Of a stretch of DNA of 64,000 bases, positions 54,043 to 62,567 are shown piece by piece. Below the pieces are notes generated by a model, which searched no databases, was not told the origin of the DNA, and saw only the letters and a list, made by a program, of their open reading frames with translations. This DNA comes from an uncultured Acidobacteriota bacterium (GTDB lineage: Bacteria; Acidobacteriota; Blastocatellia; Pyrinomonadales; Pyrinomonadaceae). The DNA lies in assembly GCA_902826795.1 (NCBI GenBank), contig CADEGD010000002.1, forward strand, positions 7,552-71,551, given 5' to 3'. The position numbers and the translations under genes are program-made. How positions within the stretch are numbered: position 1 is the stretch's first letter; every line of letters begins with the position of its first letter.

Positions 54043-54069
54043 AAGCCCGAGACACCTCGGGCTTTTTTC
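54043..54069 (+). terminator. Intrinsic terminator
   Basis: Perfect 9-bp stem AAGCCCGAG / CTCGGGCTT, loop ACAC, six T. Confidence 0.95.
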
Positions 54070-54164
54070 GTTTTATCAGTTGCCTCGTTCGCTAAGCAGT
54101 CCCTGATTTCCGCTTTCGGTTGAAAAGTCAGAGAATAAGAACATACGCTATCCGTCAAAAAAGT

Positions 54165-55637
54165 ATGTCAGAAATACGAACCTTGGGAGAATTGAGAGCA
54201 ACCGGATACACGCGACGTTCCGTTAAGGACGAGCTGCGTGAAAACCTTATCCGCAAACTCAAAAACGGCGAGCGATTGTTTCCCGGTATTCTGGGCTACG
54301 ACGAAAGCGTCGTTCCGCAGATCGTTAACGCAATACTCGCTAAGCACAACTTCATCCTGCTCGGACTTCGCGGGCAGGCGAAGAGCCGCATCATTCGACA
54401 GTTGACCGAGCTTCTTGATGACGAATTGCCGATCATCGCCGGCTCCGAGATCAACGACGATCCGCTCTCTCCGCTGAGCGCTTACGGACGACAGCAGATC
54501 GAGCTTCACGGCGATGAAACAAAGATCGCTTGGGTAAGCCGCGATAACCGCTTCGTTGAGAAGCTCGCTACGCCTGACGTGACGATCGCTGACATCATCG
54601 GCGACGTCGATCCGATAAAGGCCGCGAAGGGCGGACATCTGTTGAGCGACGAACTCACGATCCACTACGGCCTGCTTCCGCGTGCGAACCGCGGCATTTT
54701 CGCGATGAACGAACTGCCCGATCTTTCAGGCAAGATCCAGGTCGGGTTGTTCAACATCATGCAGGAAGGCGACGTTCAGATCAAAGGTTATCCGGTGCGT
54801 CTGCCGCTCGACGTGATGCTGGTCTTCTCGGCAAATCCCGAAGATTACACAGCCCGCGGAAAGATCATCACGCCGCTCAAAGACCGCCTCGGAGCCGAGA
54901 TCTTGACCCACTATCCGGCGGATGTTCAACTCAGTTCCGCAATAACAAAACAAGAAGCGTGGACACAGCGGAACGGTGCCGGCCCTGACGACGTTCACAT
55001 CCCCGATTTCGTTTCGGAGCTTGTCGAGCAGATCGCATTCGAAGCGCGTGACGATCAACGAGTAGACAAACGCAGCGGCGTGTCGCAGCGGTTCTCGATC
55101 TCTGTGTTGGAGCTTGCCGTTTCAAATGCCGAGCGGCGTGCGTTGCTGACGGGCGAATCTGGCGTGGTGCCGCGGATATCTGACATATATGCCGCGTTAC
55201 CGGCGATGACCGGCAAGATGGAGCTTGAGTATGAGGGCGAGCAGCTGGGCTCCGCAAGGCTTGCACGTGAGTTGATCAAGAAAGCCGCTGGCGTGATATT
55301 CGAAGGTTTTTTTCTAGGGATCGATTTTTCCCCCACCGTTGCGTGGTTTGAAGAAGGCAACAAACTTTTGCTGTCTGACATCGCATCGGCCGAAGAATGC
55401 GTCGGGTTGCTCGAAGCGGTTCCCGAACTCATTGAATCGACGCTAGTTCCGCTGGACTTCAGCCGTAATGACAAAGCGAGATTGGTATCTGCTTGCGAGT
55501 TTGTGCTCGAGGGTCTGTATGCTCACAACAAGATCTCGCGAAACGAGTCGGGCGGATTTGAAGCCGTAACGAAAACAAAACGCGACCGCCGCGGAATGAT
55601 CTACGAAGATTTTACGGATATCGAAGGCTACAACTAG
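54165..55637 (+). CDS. AAA+ ATPase, Mg-chelatase/MoxR class
   Basis: 490 residues from ATG 54165 (MSEIRTLGEL). Walker A LLGLRGQAKS, a Walker B segment RGIFAMNELPDLSGKIQ in which the usual Asp is Asn while the Glu is kept, sensor-1 VFSANPEDY, arginine region KDRLGAEI, and a C-terminal helical domain. This large MoxR/ChlI-like group normally works with a VWA protein to remodel or insert cofactors into targets. The likely partner is the VWA protein at 58389, 2.7 kb downstream on the same strand. Confidence 0.85.
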   Translation: MSEIRTLGELRATGYTRRSVKDELRENLIRKLKNGERLFPGILGYDESVVPQIVNAILAKHNFILLGLRGQAKSRIIRQLTELLDDELPIIAGSEINDDPLSPLSAYGRQQIELHGDETKIAWVSRDNRFVEKLATPDVTIADIIGDVDPIKAAKGGHLLSDELTIHYGLLPRANRGIFAMNELPDLSGKIQVGLFNIMQEGDVQIKGYPVRLPLDVMLVFSANPEDYTARGKIITPLKDRLGAEILTHYPADVQLSSAITKQEAWTQRNGAGPDDVHIPDFVSELVEQIAFEARDDQRVDKRSGVSQRFSISVLELAVSNAERRALLTGESGVVPRISDIYAALPAMTGKMELEYEGEQLGSARLARELIKKAAGVIFEGFFLGIDFSPTVAWFEEGNKLLLSDIASAEECVGLLEAVPELIESTLVPLDFSRNDKARLVSACEFVLEGLYAHNKISRNESGGFEAVTKTKRDRRGMIYEDFTDIEGYN

Positions 55638-55658
55638 AAGCTGCGAGGTTTGAATAAC

Positions 55659-56111
55659 ATGGCTGATGAAGAAAAAATGGTCGAGTCCGCACCGCGATCG
55701 AACGCGATGAAGAAATGGCTGATCGGAGCCAGCGTGATCTTGCTCGCCTTTCTGCTCGGATTCGTGCCGATGCTGATATCGAACCGTCAGCTTTCCGCCG
55801 ACCTTGCAACTCGCGATAAGGAACTCCGCCGAAGCCGAATTCAGAATACTCTGACCGCCGCGACCATCTATGCCCGGCGAGGAGAGTATGAAACCGCACG
55901 GCTGAGTACCAGCACTTTCTTTACTGACATTCGTGCGGAAATGGATAAAGGCAACGAAGGCGTTCTTAACGAGCAAGAGCGTATCGGCCTCAATCGCGTG
56001 ATGGCCGAACGCGACGAAATAATTACGCTTCTCTCGCGAAACGACCCTGCCTCCGCAGAGCGACTTTCGAATGTTTTCGTAGAATACGTCGGCGTGATTA
56101 CTAACAAATAA
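55659..56111 (+). CDS. Single-pass membrane protein with coiled coil
   Basis: 150 residues from ATG 55659. A cytoplasmic N-terminus of about 20 residues, one helix (KKWLIGASVILLAFLLGFVPMLI), then a charged, helical external part (QLSADLATRDKELRRSRIQNTLTAATIYARRGEYETAR) that looks like a coiled coil leading into a TPR-like hairpin. Starts 21 bases after the AAA+ gene, so both are in one transcript. It may anchor the ATPase at the membrane; function unknown. Confidence 0.75.
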   Translation: MADEEKMVESAPRSNAMKKWLIGASVILLAFLLGFVPMLISNRQLSADLATRDKELRRSRIQNTLTAATIYARRGEYETARLSTSTFFTDIRAEMDKGNEGVLNEQERIGLNRVMAERDEIITLLSRNDPASAERLSNVFVEYVGVITNK

Positions 56112-56138
56112 AAAGCCGCGACCTTTCGGCCACGGCTC
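56108..56138 (-). terminator. Intrinsic terminator of minus-strand gene
   Basis: On the minus strand a stem starting AGCCGTGGC with GAAA-containing loop and GTCGCGGCT (two wobble pairs), followed by five T and ATTT. It lies 26 bases after the stop of the glycine-zipper gene at 56164 and overlaps the end of the convergent gene. Confidence 0.65.
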
Positions 56139-56163
56139 ATCTTCCCCTGCTCGTCCTCTTCAC

Positions 56164-56505
56164 TTAGTACCGGCGATAGTTCCGGCTGTAAACCCTTTCA
56201 TACCTTTTCGTTTTCGGGTTCAGCTTGTAAGTGTATAAGGCCGCGCCACCCGCGCCTGCCGCGGTACCTATCAACGCACCTTTCTTTCCGCCGATCAGGC
56301 CGCCGAGGATCGCACCGGCCGCAGTACCGATACCGATGTTGATCAGGTTGCGGTGCTTGTCGTAAATATTACGGTCGTCTTCACACACAAGTCGGCCGTT
56401 ACGGTCTCGATAGCAATCGCGTTGCGCAGCTGCCTCGGTCGAAAGCATCGGGATGGCCACCGCCATCATTGCGAACATCATGAATGTGGTTATGATCTTT
56501 TTCAT
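56164..56505 (-). CDS. Glycine-zipper secreted protein (paralog 1)
   Basis: 113 residues from ATG 56503-56505, preceded by AAAGGGGGAAA. The longer frame upstream is not supported. Signal peptide, then RDCYRDRNGRLVCEDD, a basic NLINIG stretch, a glycine zipper (GTAAGAILGGLIGGKKGALIGTAAGAGGAALYTYK) and a basic-aromatic tail (NPKTKRYERVY). Glycine zippers insert in membranes. It shares its zipper and tail with the gene at 57918. Probable outer-membrane or periplasmic protein. Confidence 0.8.
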   Translation of the reverse strand: MKKIITTFMMFAMMAVAIPMLSTEAAAQRDCYRDRNGRLVCEDDRNIYDKHRNLINIGIGTAAGAILGGLIGGKKGALIGTAAGAGGAALYTYKLNPKTKRYERVYSRNYRRY

Positions 56506-56776
56506 TGCGTTTCCCCCTTTGGTAACTAAATCTTTTGGAGGAACTTCCTTCCTCGCCGATTGATATATCAACGGTCGTGCCACAGAGGTTAACCATTGTA
56601 CCTACAACATTTACATAGAGATAGACCTTTTTGAACGACAACTTGTAAACACGATATGGTTACCCCTGCAACGCAATGGTGTGAATTCGTGGGCGAATCT
56701 GGAAATAAGTACTAACTGGAAATTTCTTAGATATGGAGTCTCTCCAAAAAGCCGCCTCGCCTCTAACTTTTCTTCA
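56506..56776. other. Divergent promoter region
   Basis: About 270 bases between the glycine-zipper gene and the membrane gene. Contains the ribosome-binding site and presumably the promoter of the first, and a TAACTT box (56764-56769) seven bases before the ATG of the second. No repeat or other gene seen. Confidence 0.4.
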
Positions 56777-57859
56777 ATGCCCTACTTCTTATTTTCCGCA
56801 ACTGATCCTCATGGTAAGCCGATTACCGAAAACGTCGAGGCCGGAAATCTTTCGCAAGCCCGATACAAGCTTGAACTTCGCGGCCATAGCGAGATCGAGT
56901 TTCTGAGCGGCGAACTCGCTGCGGATGTCACGAACATGTTCGAGGATTCCGTCGCCGAGAAACTCGCCGAGAATCCCGAGCTTCAGGCTGCCTTCCTGTA
57001 CGACACGACGACGATCGGTTACTTGAAGGTGATGCTTAAGCTAACTGCGATCATCTGGGTCCCGTTCACCATCTGGGTGTTGTGGTCGGGATCGACGTGG
57101 AGCTACGTCGCATTCGGATTATTCTGGGCAGCATTCGTTTACCTCAGCCTTCCATCGATTCTCTATAACAAGATAACGGAGTCAGTGTTCATGGCCCGAA
57201 TAACGGCTGCTCGATTCTGGATCGGGGCCGCTCGTCTCTTCAACGTGATCTCGATAGTTAAGCTGCCCACCTCGGAACTTGACCATAAGAGCGCATGTAT
57301 CGACGCGATGAGCGGCAACCTACCAGCGGCAATGACCCGCTTGGCAAAGTATCGAAACGATCCGAAAGTCTCCAGGCGTCTTCACCTTTCCCATCTATAC
57401 ACCGTGAACGAATACGGCAGGGACTTTGACGAAGCCTTGAAGTATCAGGCGATGACTCTCAAGGAAGGAAACGAATTTCCCGAGGAGCTGGTAGATCACG
57501 CGATGATGCTCGCAAGAAGGAAAGGCGAGGTCACGAAGGCACGTGAACTGATCTCGACGGCGCTTGAAAAGGAAGCGAGCGTTCTGACGGCCGCTCTAGT
57601 GCCGCTCGCTCAAGGCATCGTAGAAGTGGAAGGTGGAAACTTTGAGCTCGCGGAGTTTTACCTTACGAACGCGGAAAGAAAACTTGAGCCCTTCCGCAAC
57701 GTAGGCCTCGTCGGCCCTATCAGCGAGTTGAAGGCGTTTCTTGCGATCGTGCAGCGATCAAAGGGGAAAACCGACGAGGCAGACAGGTTGGCTGCCGAGG
57801 CTCGGCCCTTCCTCGTTGCCCATCGCGAAGCCGAACTTCTCGCCCGGGCTACCGGATGA
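56777..57859 (+). CDS. Membrane protein with TPR-like C-terminus
   Basis: 360 residues from ATG 56777. The N-terminal 50 residues (FSATDPHGKPITENVEAGNLSQARYKLELRGH) resemble the N-terminal part of type II secretion GspF-type proteins. Two or three membrane helices follow (VMLKLTAIIWVPFTIWVLW; SYVAFGLFWAAFVYLSL), then a helical repeat half (MSGNLPAAMTRLAKYRNDPK; YTVNEYGRDFDEALKYQAM). Not a complete GspF. Likely leaderless. It sits between two glycine-zipper paralogs, which may be partners. Confidence 0.7.
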   Translation: MPYFLFSATDPHGKPITENVEAGNLSQARYKLELRGHSEIEFLSGELAADVTNMFEDSVAEKLAENPELQAAFLYDTTTIGYLKVMLKLTAIIWVPFTIWVLWSGSTWSYVAFGLFWAAFVYLSLPSILYNKITESVFMARITAARFWIGAARLFNVISIVKLPTSELDHKSACIDAMSGNLPAAMTRLAKYRNDPKVSRRLHLSHLYTVNEYGRDFDEALKYQAMTLKEGNEFPEELVDHAMMLARRKGEVTKARELISTALEKEASVLTAALVPLAQGIVEVEGGNFELAEFYLTNAERKLEPFRNVGLVGPISELKAFLAIVQRSKGKTDEADRLAAEARPFLVAHREAELLARATG

Positions 57860-57917
57860 TAACCACAAAAACCGCGAACACCGTAGCGTCCGCGGCATCC
57901 ATAGATTATCAACTCAA

Positions 57918-58262
57918 CTAGTATCGCCGGCGTTTCGGATTGACCTTATAGGTGTAGAGCGCGCCTGCTCCGGCACCGCCGAGCAAGCCCCATCCGGCTC
58001 CGCGACGGCCGCCGACGAGACCGCCTAAAAGAGCGCCTGCGCCGGTCGCGATGCCGATGTTAATAAGGTTGCGATGACGGCGGTAGAAGCTCGGGCGTCG
58101 TTGAGCCGTGTAACCGTTGACAGCGTAACGAGGCGTCGAGCGGTACGTGCGACTCGCGTAAGATTTGCGATATTTTCTGCGGCAGCTTTGAGCTTCGGCG
58201 GTCAGCGGCAGCGTGACAGCGAAGACGAACAAAGCGAGTATTACAACCAAAAACTTCTTCAT
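57918..58262 (-). CDS. Glycine-zipper secreted protein (paralog 2)
   Basis: 114 residues from ATG 58260-58262, with CGGAGGAAGGAA upstream. Signal peptide, a basic Tyr/Arg/Ser-rich region (RRKYRKSYASRTYRSTPRY), a basic NLINIG stretch and a glycine zipper (GAGALLGGLVGGRRGAGWGLLGGAGAGALYTYK) ending NPKRRRY. It is a close relative of the gene at 56164 and lies on the same strand, with one opposite-strand gene between. Duplication is the simplest explanation. Confidence 0.8.
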   Translation of the reverse strand: MKKFLVVILALFVFAVTLPLTAEAQSCRRKYRKSYASRTYRSTPRYAVNGYTAQRRPSFYRRHRNLINIGIATGAGALLGGLVGGRRGAGWGLLGGAGAGALYTYKVNPKRRRY

Positions 58263-58388
58263 ACTTGATTCCTTCCTCCGGAAATATATTCGTTGCGGAG
58301 AGAGATGTGCTAAGTTTTTGGAGAGAGATAAATTCGCTTGGTTAGAGTGTGGCATCCCTAATATAGTTGGGCTGGCGGCGCATTGCAA

Positions 58389-59720
58389 ATGAAATTCATC
58401 CGGTATTCGAGATTCAAGGGATTCGACGTATCGAGCATCGACCTCGGCGGGTTGATGGAATCACTGTCGAATCAGATACTCGATTCCGGATACAACGAAG
58501 ATTACTGGTGGACCCGCGAGCGAAACCAGCCGGACGATTCGCTCGACGCGCTTCGAAGGGCTTTGCTTCAATCGCTGCTCGAGCAGGAGATCTTGACCGA
58601 GCAGGATGTTGCCGAGATGCTGGCTGAGAACGACGGCAAGTTCAAAGGATCATTGCTGGAAGAGCTGATCAATCAGCTGATCGAACGCCTCGTCGCAGAA
58701 GGTTATTTAACTCTCAAAGAACTGCCGCCTGAACCGATGACGCAGTCGAACGGCGAAGGGCAAGGCGAGATCGGCGAGCCGACGCCGCGAAACATCAAGT
58801 TTGAAGTGACCGAGAAGGGGCTCGACTTTCTCGGCTACAAGACGCTGCAGAAGCTGCTTGGAAGTCTCGGCAAATCTTCGATCGGCCGCCACGAAACTCC
58901 GCAACTCGACACCGGCGTCGAAGCCGCACTTGCGTCGAAGCAATACGAGTTTGGCGACGTCATCAACCTCGACGTAAACGCGACGCTGATGTCTGCCATC
59001 ACTCGCGAAGGCATCGGTGTTCCGCTAAATCTCGAGTACAAAGACCTTTACGTTCATCAGCAGGATTACCGCTCGTCGTGTGCGACTGTAGTGATGCTCG
59101 ATTGTTCGCATTCGATGATCCTATACGGCGAGGATAGATTCACGCCGGCGAAGAAGGTCGCTCTCGCACTCGCACATCTTATTCGCACGCAATATCCCGG
59201 CGACTCGCTCAAGGTCGTGTTGTTTCACGATAGTGCCGAGGAAGTGCCGATCGGCAAGCTAGGATCGATGCAAGTTGGGCCGTATCACACGAACACCGCC
59301 GAAGGATTAAAGCTCGCCCGCCGCGTCCTGACCGCTCAGCGAAAGGATATGAAGCAGATCGTGATGGTGACGGACGGCAAGCCGACCGCTGCTTTCGTCG
59401 AAGGGACCGCGGACATTCCTGTCCGCACGTCCCGAGGTGTTGTTGCGGACAAGAATGTCCGCGGTCCACGTCTGCTTTACAAAAACTCGATGGGCAACGA
59501 TCCGTTCGTCATGGCCGAGACGTTCAAGGAGGTTCAGGCGTGCCGTAAGTCAGGCGTGATGATCAATACTTTCATGCTCGCGTCCGACCCGTCGCTGGTC
59601 GAATTCGTCAAGAAGATGACCGCCATGACCCGCGGCAAGGCTTACTTCGCCAACCCAAACAACCTAACAGAATTCGTTCTGATGGACTTTCTCAAACGCC
59701 GCACCGAACGAGTCAGATAG
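58389..59720 (+). CDS. VWA-domain protein with in-frame repeat
   Basis: 443 residues from ATG 58389. Helical N-terminal half, then a von Willebrand A domain with MIDAS motif DCSHS ([12 protein letters not shown]), Thr in [12 protein letters not shown] and Asp in MVTDGKPTA. About 26 residues after that Asp ([26 protein letters not shown]) are encoded by the REP pair at 59404 and break the domain between strand and helix. It pairs by family with the AAA+ ATPase at 54165. Activity of the domain is likely kept since the MIDAS residues are intact. Confidence 0.85.
   Translation: MKFIRYSRFKGFDVSSIDLGGLMESLSNQILDSGYNEDYWWTRERNQPDDSLDALRRALLQSLLEQEILTEQDVAEMLAENDGKFKGSLLEELINQLIERLVAEGYLTLKELPPEPMTQSNGEGQGEIGEPTPRNIKFEVTEKGLDFLGYKTLQKLLGSLGKSSIGRHETPQLDTGVEAALASKQYEFGDVINLDVNATLMSAITREGIGVPLNLEYKDLYVHQQDYRSSCATVVMLDCSHSMILYGEDRFTPAKKVALALAHLIRTQYPGDSLKVVLFHDSAEEVPIGKLGSMQVGPYHTNTAEGLKLARRVLTAQRKDMKQIVMVTDGKPTAAFVEGTADIPVRTSRGVVADKNVRGPRLLYKNSMGNDPFVMAETFKEVQACRKSGVMINTFMLASDPSLVEFVKKMTAMTRGKAYFANPNNLTEFVLMDFLKRRTERVR
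59404..59467. repeat. REPIN-like pair inside VWA gene
   Basis: 64 bp. Left GGACC GCGGACA-TTCC-TGTCCGC (59404-59426), right the inverted copy (59445-59467) with one loop change (TTCT on its own strand), 18-bp centre. Stem identical to the other GCGGAC hairpins, loop different. In frame and without a stop. Confidence 0.88.
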
Positions 59721-59805
59721 CAGTACAGAGCAGATCGATCCATTCTCAGTAGGCGGGCTTTCGTAGATAGTGCCGGCCGGGATCAGGCTTGGCGGTCTTC
59801 CTGGA

Positions 59806-60327
59806 TCATTTCCAGCCAGAGTTTAAGGGTGAGGTCTTCGCGCGTTCGGGATTTCCGAGATATACGCGAAGTTCGTCGTGGTAGCGTTGTGAGAGAACTT
59901 CAAGATCGAACGGCACGACGCGGGCGAGGTGGCGGACATCTTCGCGGTCACGGCCGGAGTTCCTTTCTATCTTCGCAAGAGCAACGTCGTATGGATCGAG
60001 AGCGAAGATTTGAAGTTGAGTGAACACTCCTCCAAATACCTCTGCGATCCTGTCCTCATAGTCCTCAGGCAGAGTAACAATACCGACGCGATCACGATAA
60101 AGATGATGTTGCCTATGTAGGTCGGAGCCTACGCCCGCGACTTCCCATAGCGTTATATCTCCTTTTACGAGGGAGAGAGCGTCGAGATCGACCGTTGGGC
60201 GATCGGCTCCGTAGATCACAGTCACGACAAACCCACCGAGACAGTGGATCTGTGTTTCCTGCCTGAGGCGTTCGTCTATCTCTCGGAAGAACGAAAGCCA
60301 CGGTTCTGGGGGTGGAAGTTCACGCAT
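59806..60327 (-). CDS. Nucleotidyltransferase-like protein (DUF6036 type)
   Basis: 173 residues from ATG 60325-60327. CLGGFVVTVIYGADRPTVDLDAL carries the GG...R-x-T-x-D-x-D pattern of minimal nucleotidyltransferases, followed by LDPYDVALAKIERNSGRDREDVRHLAR. Such proteins are paired with an HTH gene in a widespread toxin-antitoxin-like module. It overlaps the upstream XRE gene by eight bases. Role as toxin or modifier inferred from pairing. Confidence 0.75.
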   Translation of the reverse strand: MRELPPPEPWLSFFREIDERLRQETQIHCLGGFVVTVIYGADRPTVDLDALSLVKGDITLWEVAGVGSDLHRQHHLYRDRVGIVTLPEDYEDRIAEVFGGVFTQLQIFALDPYDVALAKIERNSGRDREDVRHLARVVPFDLEVLSQRYHDELRVYLGNPERAKTSPLNSGWK

Positions 60328-61015
60328 AATGGTTAAGATCCTTCGGTGAAAGATCCGCCAAAAGCTTCCAACGCCTGGCACTGTCCGGACGATTAAGGGC
60401 AAGCCACCGGCGTTCGGCGTTGGTCATGTTTTCGTTGCAGAGAGTGTCTTCGCGGGCGAGCATTGAGCGTTCAAGTTGCACCTCGCGCGCGTGAAGAAGC
60501 TCCGCGAGAGAGCCATCGTCCTTCCTCTCAGCTATTTCTCCGGCCACATTTAACAGAAAGCCGAGACGGTTCTGAAGGTCGTTCATTTTTGCGAAGCGGG
60601 TAACCTCATTCCAGTTCATTTCAGGGTAGGCGAGCAGTAGCCACGGAAGAGCCTCGACGGCTCGGGCTTCCCGCTGCGGTGCATTTAGAGCGCTTAACAA
60701 TACGTCAGCTGGATTCTTGCGGCGTGGACGTTTGCGACGCAGATAGGCAAAGCCCGCGTAACCGAGATCGGCGAGGTCGGCGGCGAGGTCAGCATCCGTT
60801 ACGGATGGGAGATTGCCGGAAGATAATCTGCTCGGAAGCTCAGTCGGAGGCAGCTCGAAGAACATTGCCGCTCTTTTCTTGAGGCTTTCCGTCAATGGAC
60901 GCTTTCCCGATTCGAGAAGGGACAGGTAGGTTTGGGACACGCCAAGAGCCCGGGCAGTTCGTACCTGCGTCCGCCTTTTTTCCCTTCGATGTCGAGCAAG
61001 CTGATCTCCGGTCAT
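60320..61015 (-). CDS. XRE-family regulator, partner of nucleotidyltransferase
   Basis: 231 residues from ATG 61013-61015 (TAGGGAAATT upstream). N-terminal XRE helix-turn-helix: QLARHRREKRRTQVRTARALGVSQTYLSLLESGKRPL. The larger C-terminal part is helical and charged with no known domain. It precedes and overlaps the nucleotidyltransferase gene, and a palindrome covers its promoter, so it probably represses its own operon. Confidence 0.82.
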   Translation of the reverse strand: MTGDQLARHRREKRRTQVRTARALGVSQTYLSLLESGKRPLTESLKKRAAMFFELPPTELPSRLSSGNLPSVTDADLAADLADLGYAGFAYLRRKRPRRKNPADVLLSALNAPQREARAVEALPWLLLAYPEMNWNEVTRFAKMNDLQNRLGFLLNVAGEIAERKDDGSLAELLHAREVQLERSMLAREDTLCNENMTNAERRWLALNRPDSARRWKLLADLSPKDLNHYA

Positions 61016-61043
61016 AATTTCCCTACTAATCGAATGGTACAAC

Positions 61044-61074
61044 ATTTTATCCAAATATTACAGTTTTGTAATAT
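61044..61074 (-). promoter_or_regulatory. Autoregulatory operator and promoter
   Basis: On the minus strand ATTACA (61067-61072) and TAAAAT (61044-61049) form a promoter with 17-bp spacing. A perfect dyad ATATTAC-N6-GTAATAT (61055-61074) overlaps the -35 box and the spacer, an ideal position for an XRE repressor. Confidence 0.7.
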
Positions 61075-61270
61075 ATTATTTGAGCATGCTTTAGTTAGAA
61101 ATCCGATCTTTAAATCTGGTGAAACAGTAAGTGAATGTCGGCAACTGCAGGTACATAACGGCCATCTAACGGTTTGCCCAACAATTGAATTCCCACATAA
61201 AGCCATCGCACGCGGCTTGCCCACCGTTTCCCCCATGTATTTTATTTTGCGTTTGATTGGAGGATCACGT

Positions 61271-62065
61271 ATGAAACGAGGAATCGTTATTAGCCTTTTG
61301 GGGCTTGTTTTTTCAGCGGCTGCGATCGGACAGACGGCGACGACGAGCGGACAGGGATCTGCTAAATCGTCGACGACCGTATCGAAACAGAACGGCACCT
61401 TAAATATCGCAAGCGGAACTGAGATCGCGGGCGAGTTGCAGAATTCGCTCAATGTAGAGAGGGCGAAGGTCGGCGATCAGGTCGTTCTAAAGACCAAAAA
61501 GGCCATCAAGCAGAACGGCGAAGTCGTAGTGGACAAGGGTGCAAAACTCATCGGCCGCGTGACGGAAGTGAAAGAGCGTGCGAATGGCGAGGCGGCCTCG
61601 CGCATCGGTGTGTTATTTGACACGCTGAAGAATGGCGATATGACGATGCCGGTTCAGGCGTCGATCGTTTCGGTTGTTAATGTAGCGGCTCGTGCGACGG
61701 CGGGCGGAACCGACTTGTGGGCCGACGGCGGTACTACCGCTTCTGGATCGACCCGGAATTCGTCTTCAGGTTCATCGGGCGGATTATTGGGCGGAGCTAC
61801 TTCAACGGCTGGCGGCGTTGTCAACACGGCGACGAATACGGTAGGCGGCGTGGCTAACACCGCGACGAACACGGTTGGCGGAGTAGCAAATACAGCCGGT
61901 TCGACGGTTGCGTCTACGGTGAATTCGGTCGGGCGGATTCAGGTCGCCCAGTCTACAGACGCGTCGGCAAGCGGCAGTTCGACGTTATCGTTAACGGGCG
62001 GAAACCTGAAGCTTGAAAAGGGAACGACGTTCAACGTTGCTCTTAGTTCGAGCGCTGGAAATTAG
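61271..62065 (+). CDS. Secreted repeat-containing protein
   Basis: 264 residues from ATG 61271, with TTGGAGGATC upstream; the frame extends to 60932 but runs through the operator region. Signal peptide, then a beta-rich domain (LNIASGTEIAGELQNSLNVERAKVGDQVVLKTKKAIKQNGEVVVDKGAKLIGRVTEV) resembling a barrel in TrbI-like proteins, then a Gly/Ser linker and an 11-residue tandem repeat (GGVANTATNTV). A conserved acidobacterial type, no assigned function. Confidence 0.75.
   Translation: MKRGIVISLLGLVFSAAAIGQTATTSGQGSAKSSTTVSKQNGTLNIASGTEIAGELQNSLNVERAKVGDQVVLKTKKAIKQNGEVVVDKGAKLIGRVTEVKERANGEAASRIGVLFDTLKNGDMTMPVQASIVSVVNVAARATAGGTDLWADGGTTASGSTRNSSSGSSGGLLGGATSTAGGVVNTATNTVGGVANTATNTVGGVANTAGSTVASTVNSVGRIQVAQSTDASASGSSTLSLTGGNLKLEKGTTFNVALSSSAGN
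61811..61909. repeat. 33-bp tandem repeat, three units
   Basis: Units start at 61811, 61844 and 61877 and encode GGVVNTATNTV, GGVANTATNTV and GGVANTAGSTV. The period is a multiple of three, so copy-number change keeps the frame. Confidence 0.85.
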
Positions 62066-62192
62066 TTGGTTGTTGATTGGATAAGGTCCGCCGGCATCCG
62101 ATAAGGGGGCGGCGGTTTTCGTTTGTTTGTTTGCGTTGTGTATGGCGCGCCGAGGTTGCTTTCAGCGCGCCATTTGTGAAAAATAGGGTGTG

Positions 62193-62453
62193 ATGACCGC
62201 TTCGGATGAATTATCGCTATTCGAAGAAAAGAAGCCGTTTGCGAGTTCGGCGGTATGGGCGTGTGTGGTTTATTCACTCGTGCCGTTCGTCGGAGTTGTG
62301 TTTGTTCCTTTCATTTTCGCTTTTGGAATTGTCGGGTTGGTTCGAGGGGAGGGCGGAGTCCGGGCGATGGGAGCTGGCGTGCTGATCTCAGTAGTTCAAC
62401 TGATACTTTGGTGGCTTCTTTATCTGATGCCGAAGCTGAGCGTTAGTGTTTGA
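62193..62453 (+). CDS. Small two-helix membrane protein
   Basis: 86 residues from ATG 62193. Two hydrophobic helices (AVWACVVYSLVPFVGVVFVPFIFAFGIVGLV and AMGAGVLISVVQLILWWLLYLM) joined by a short RGEGGVR loop. Resembles DUF4190-type small membrane proteins, which have no set function. It follows the secreted repeat gene by about 130 bp. Confidence 0.7.
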   Translation: MTASDELSLFEEKKPFASSAVWACVVYSLVPFVGVVFVPFIFAFGIVGLVRGEGGVRAMGAGVLISVVQLILWWLLYLMPKLSVSV

Positions 62454-62567
62454 TCCGCCAAGTCTCAGCGAGGGGCTCTCTTAGTTACTGTGGACTGCTG
62501 ACCGCCTTATGCTTGCGACAGTTCGGCCACCAACGTTGGACACTCCCTCACGGTCGTGTTTCTGCCT

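Noticed and set aside
57866-57895. Terminator for the glycine-zipper gene at 57918
   Set aside because: On the minus strand a 5-bp CCGCG/CGCGG stem with a long loop precedes TTTTTG; too weak to list as a feature.
60932-61270. N-terminal extension of the repeat-containing secreted protein
   Set aside because: It crosses the promoter-operator of the XRE gene and lies before a perfect ribosome-binding site and signal peptide at 61271.
61811-61909. Possible CRISPR-like repeats
   Set aside because: Three 33-bp units without spacers, in frame within a gene and encoding an 11-residue protein repeat.
62090-62125. Terminator after the secreted repeat gene
   Set aside because: Six-base CCGCCG/CGGCGG stem with a 16-base loop and only four T; possible but not convincing.
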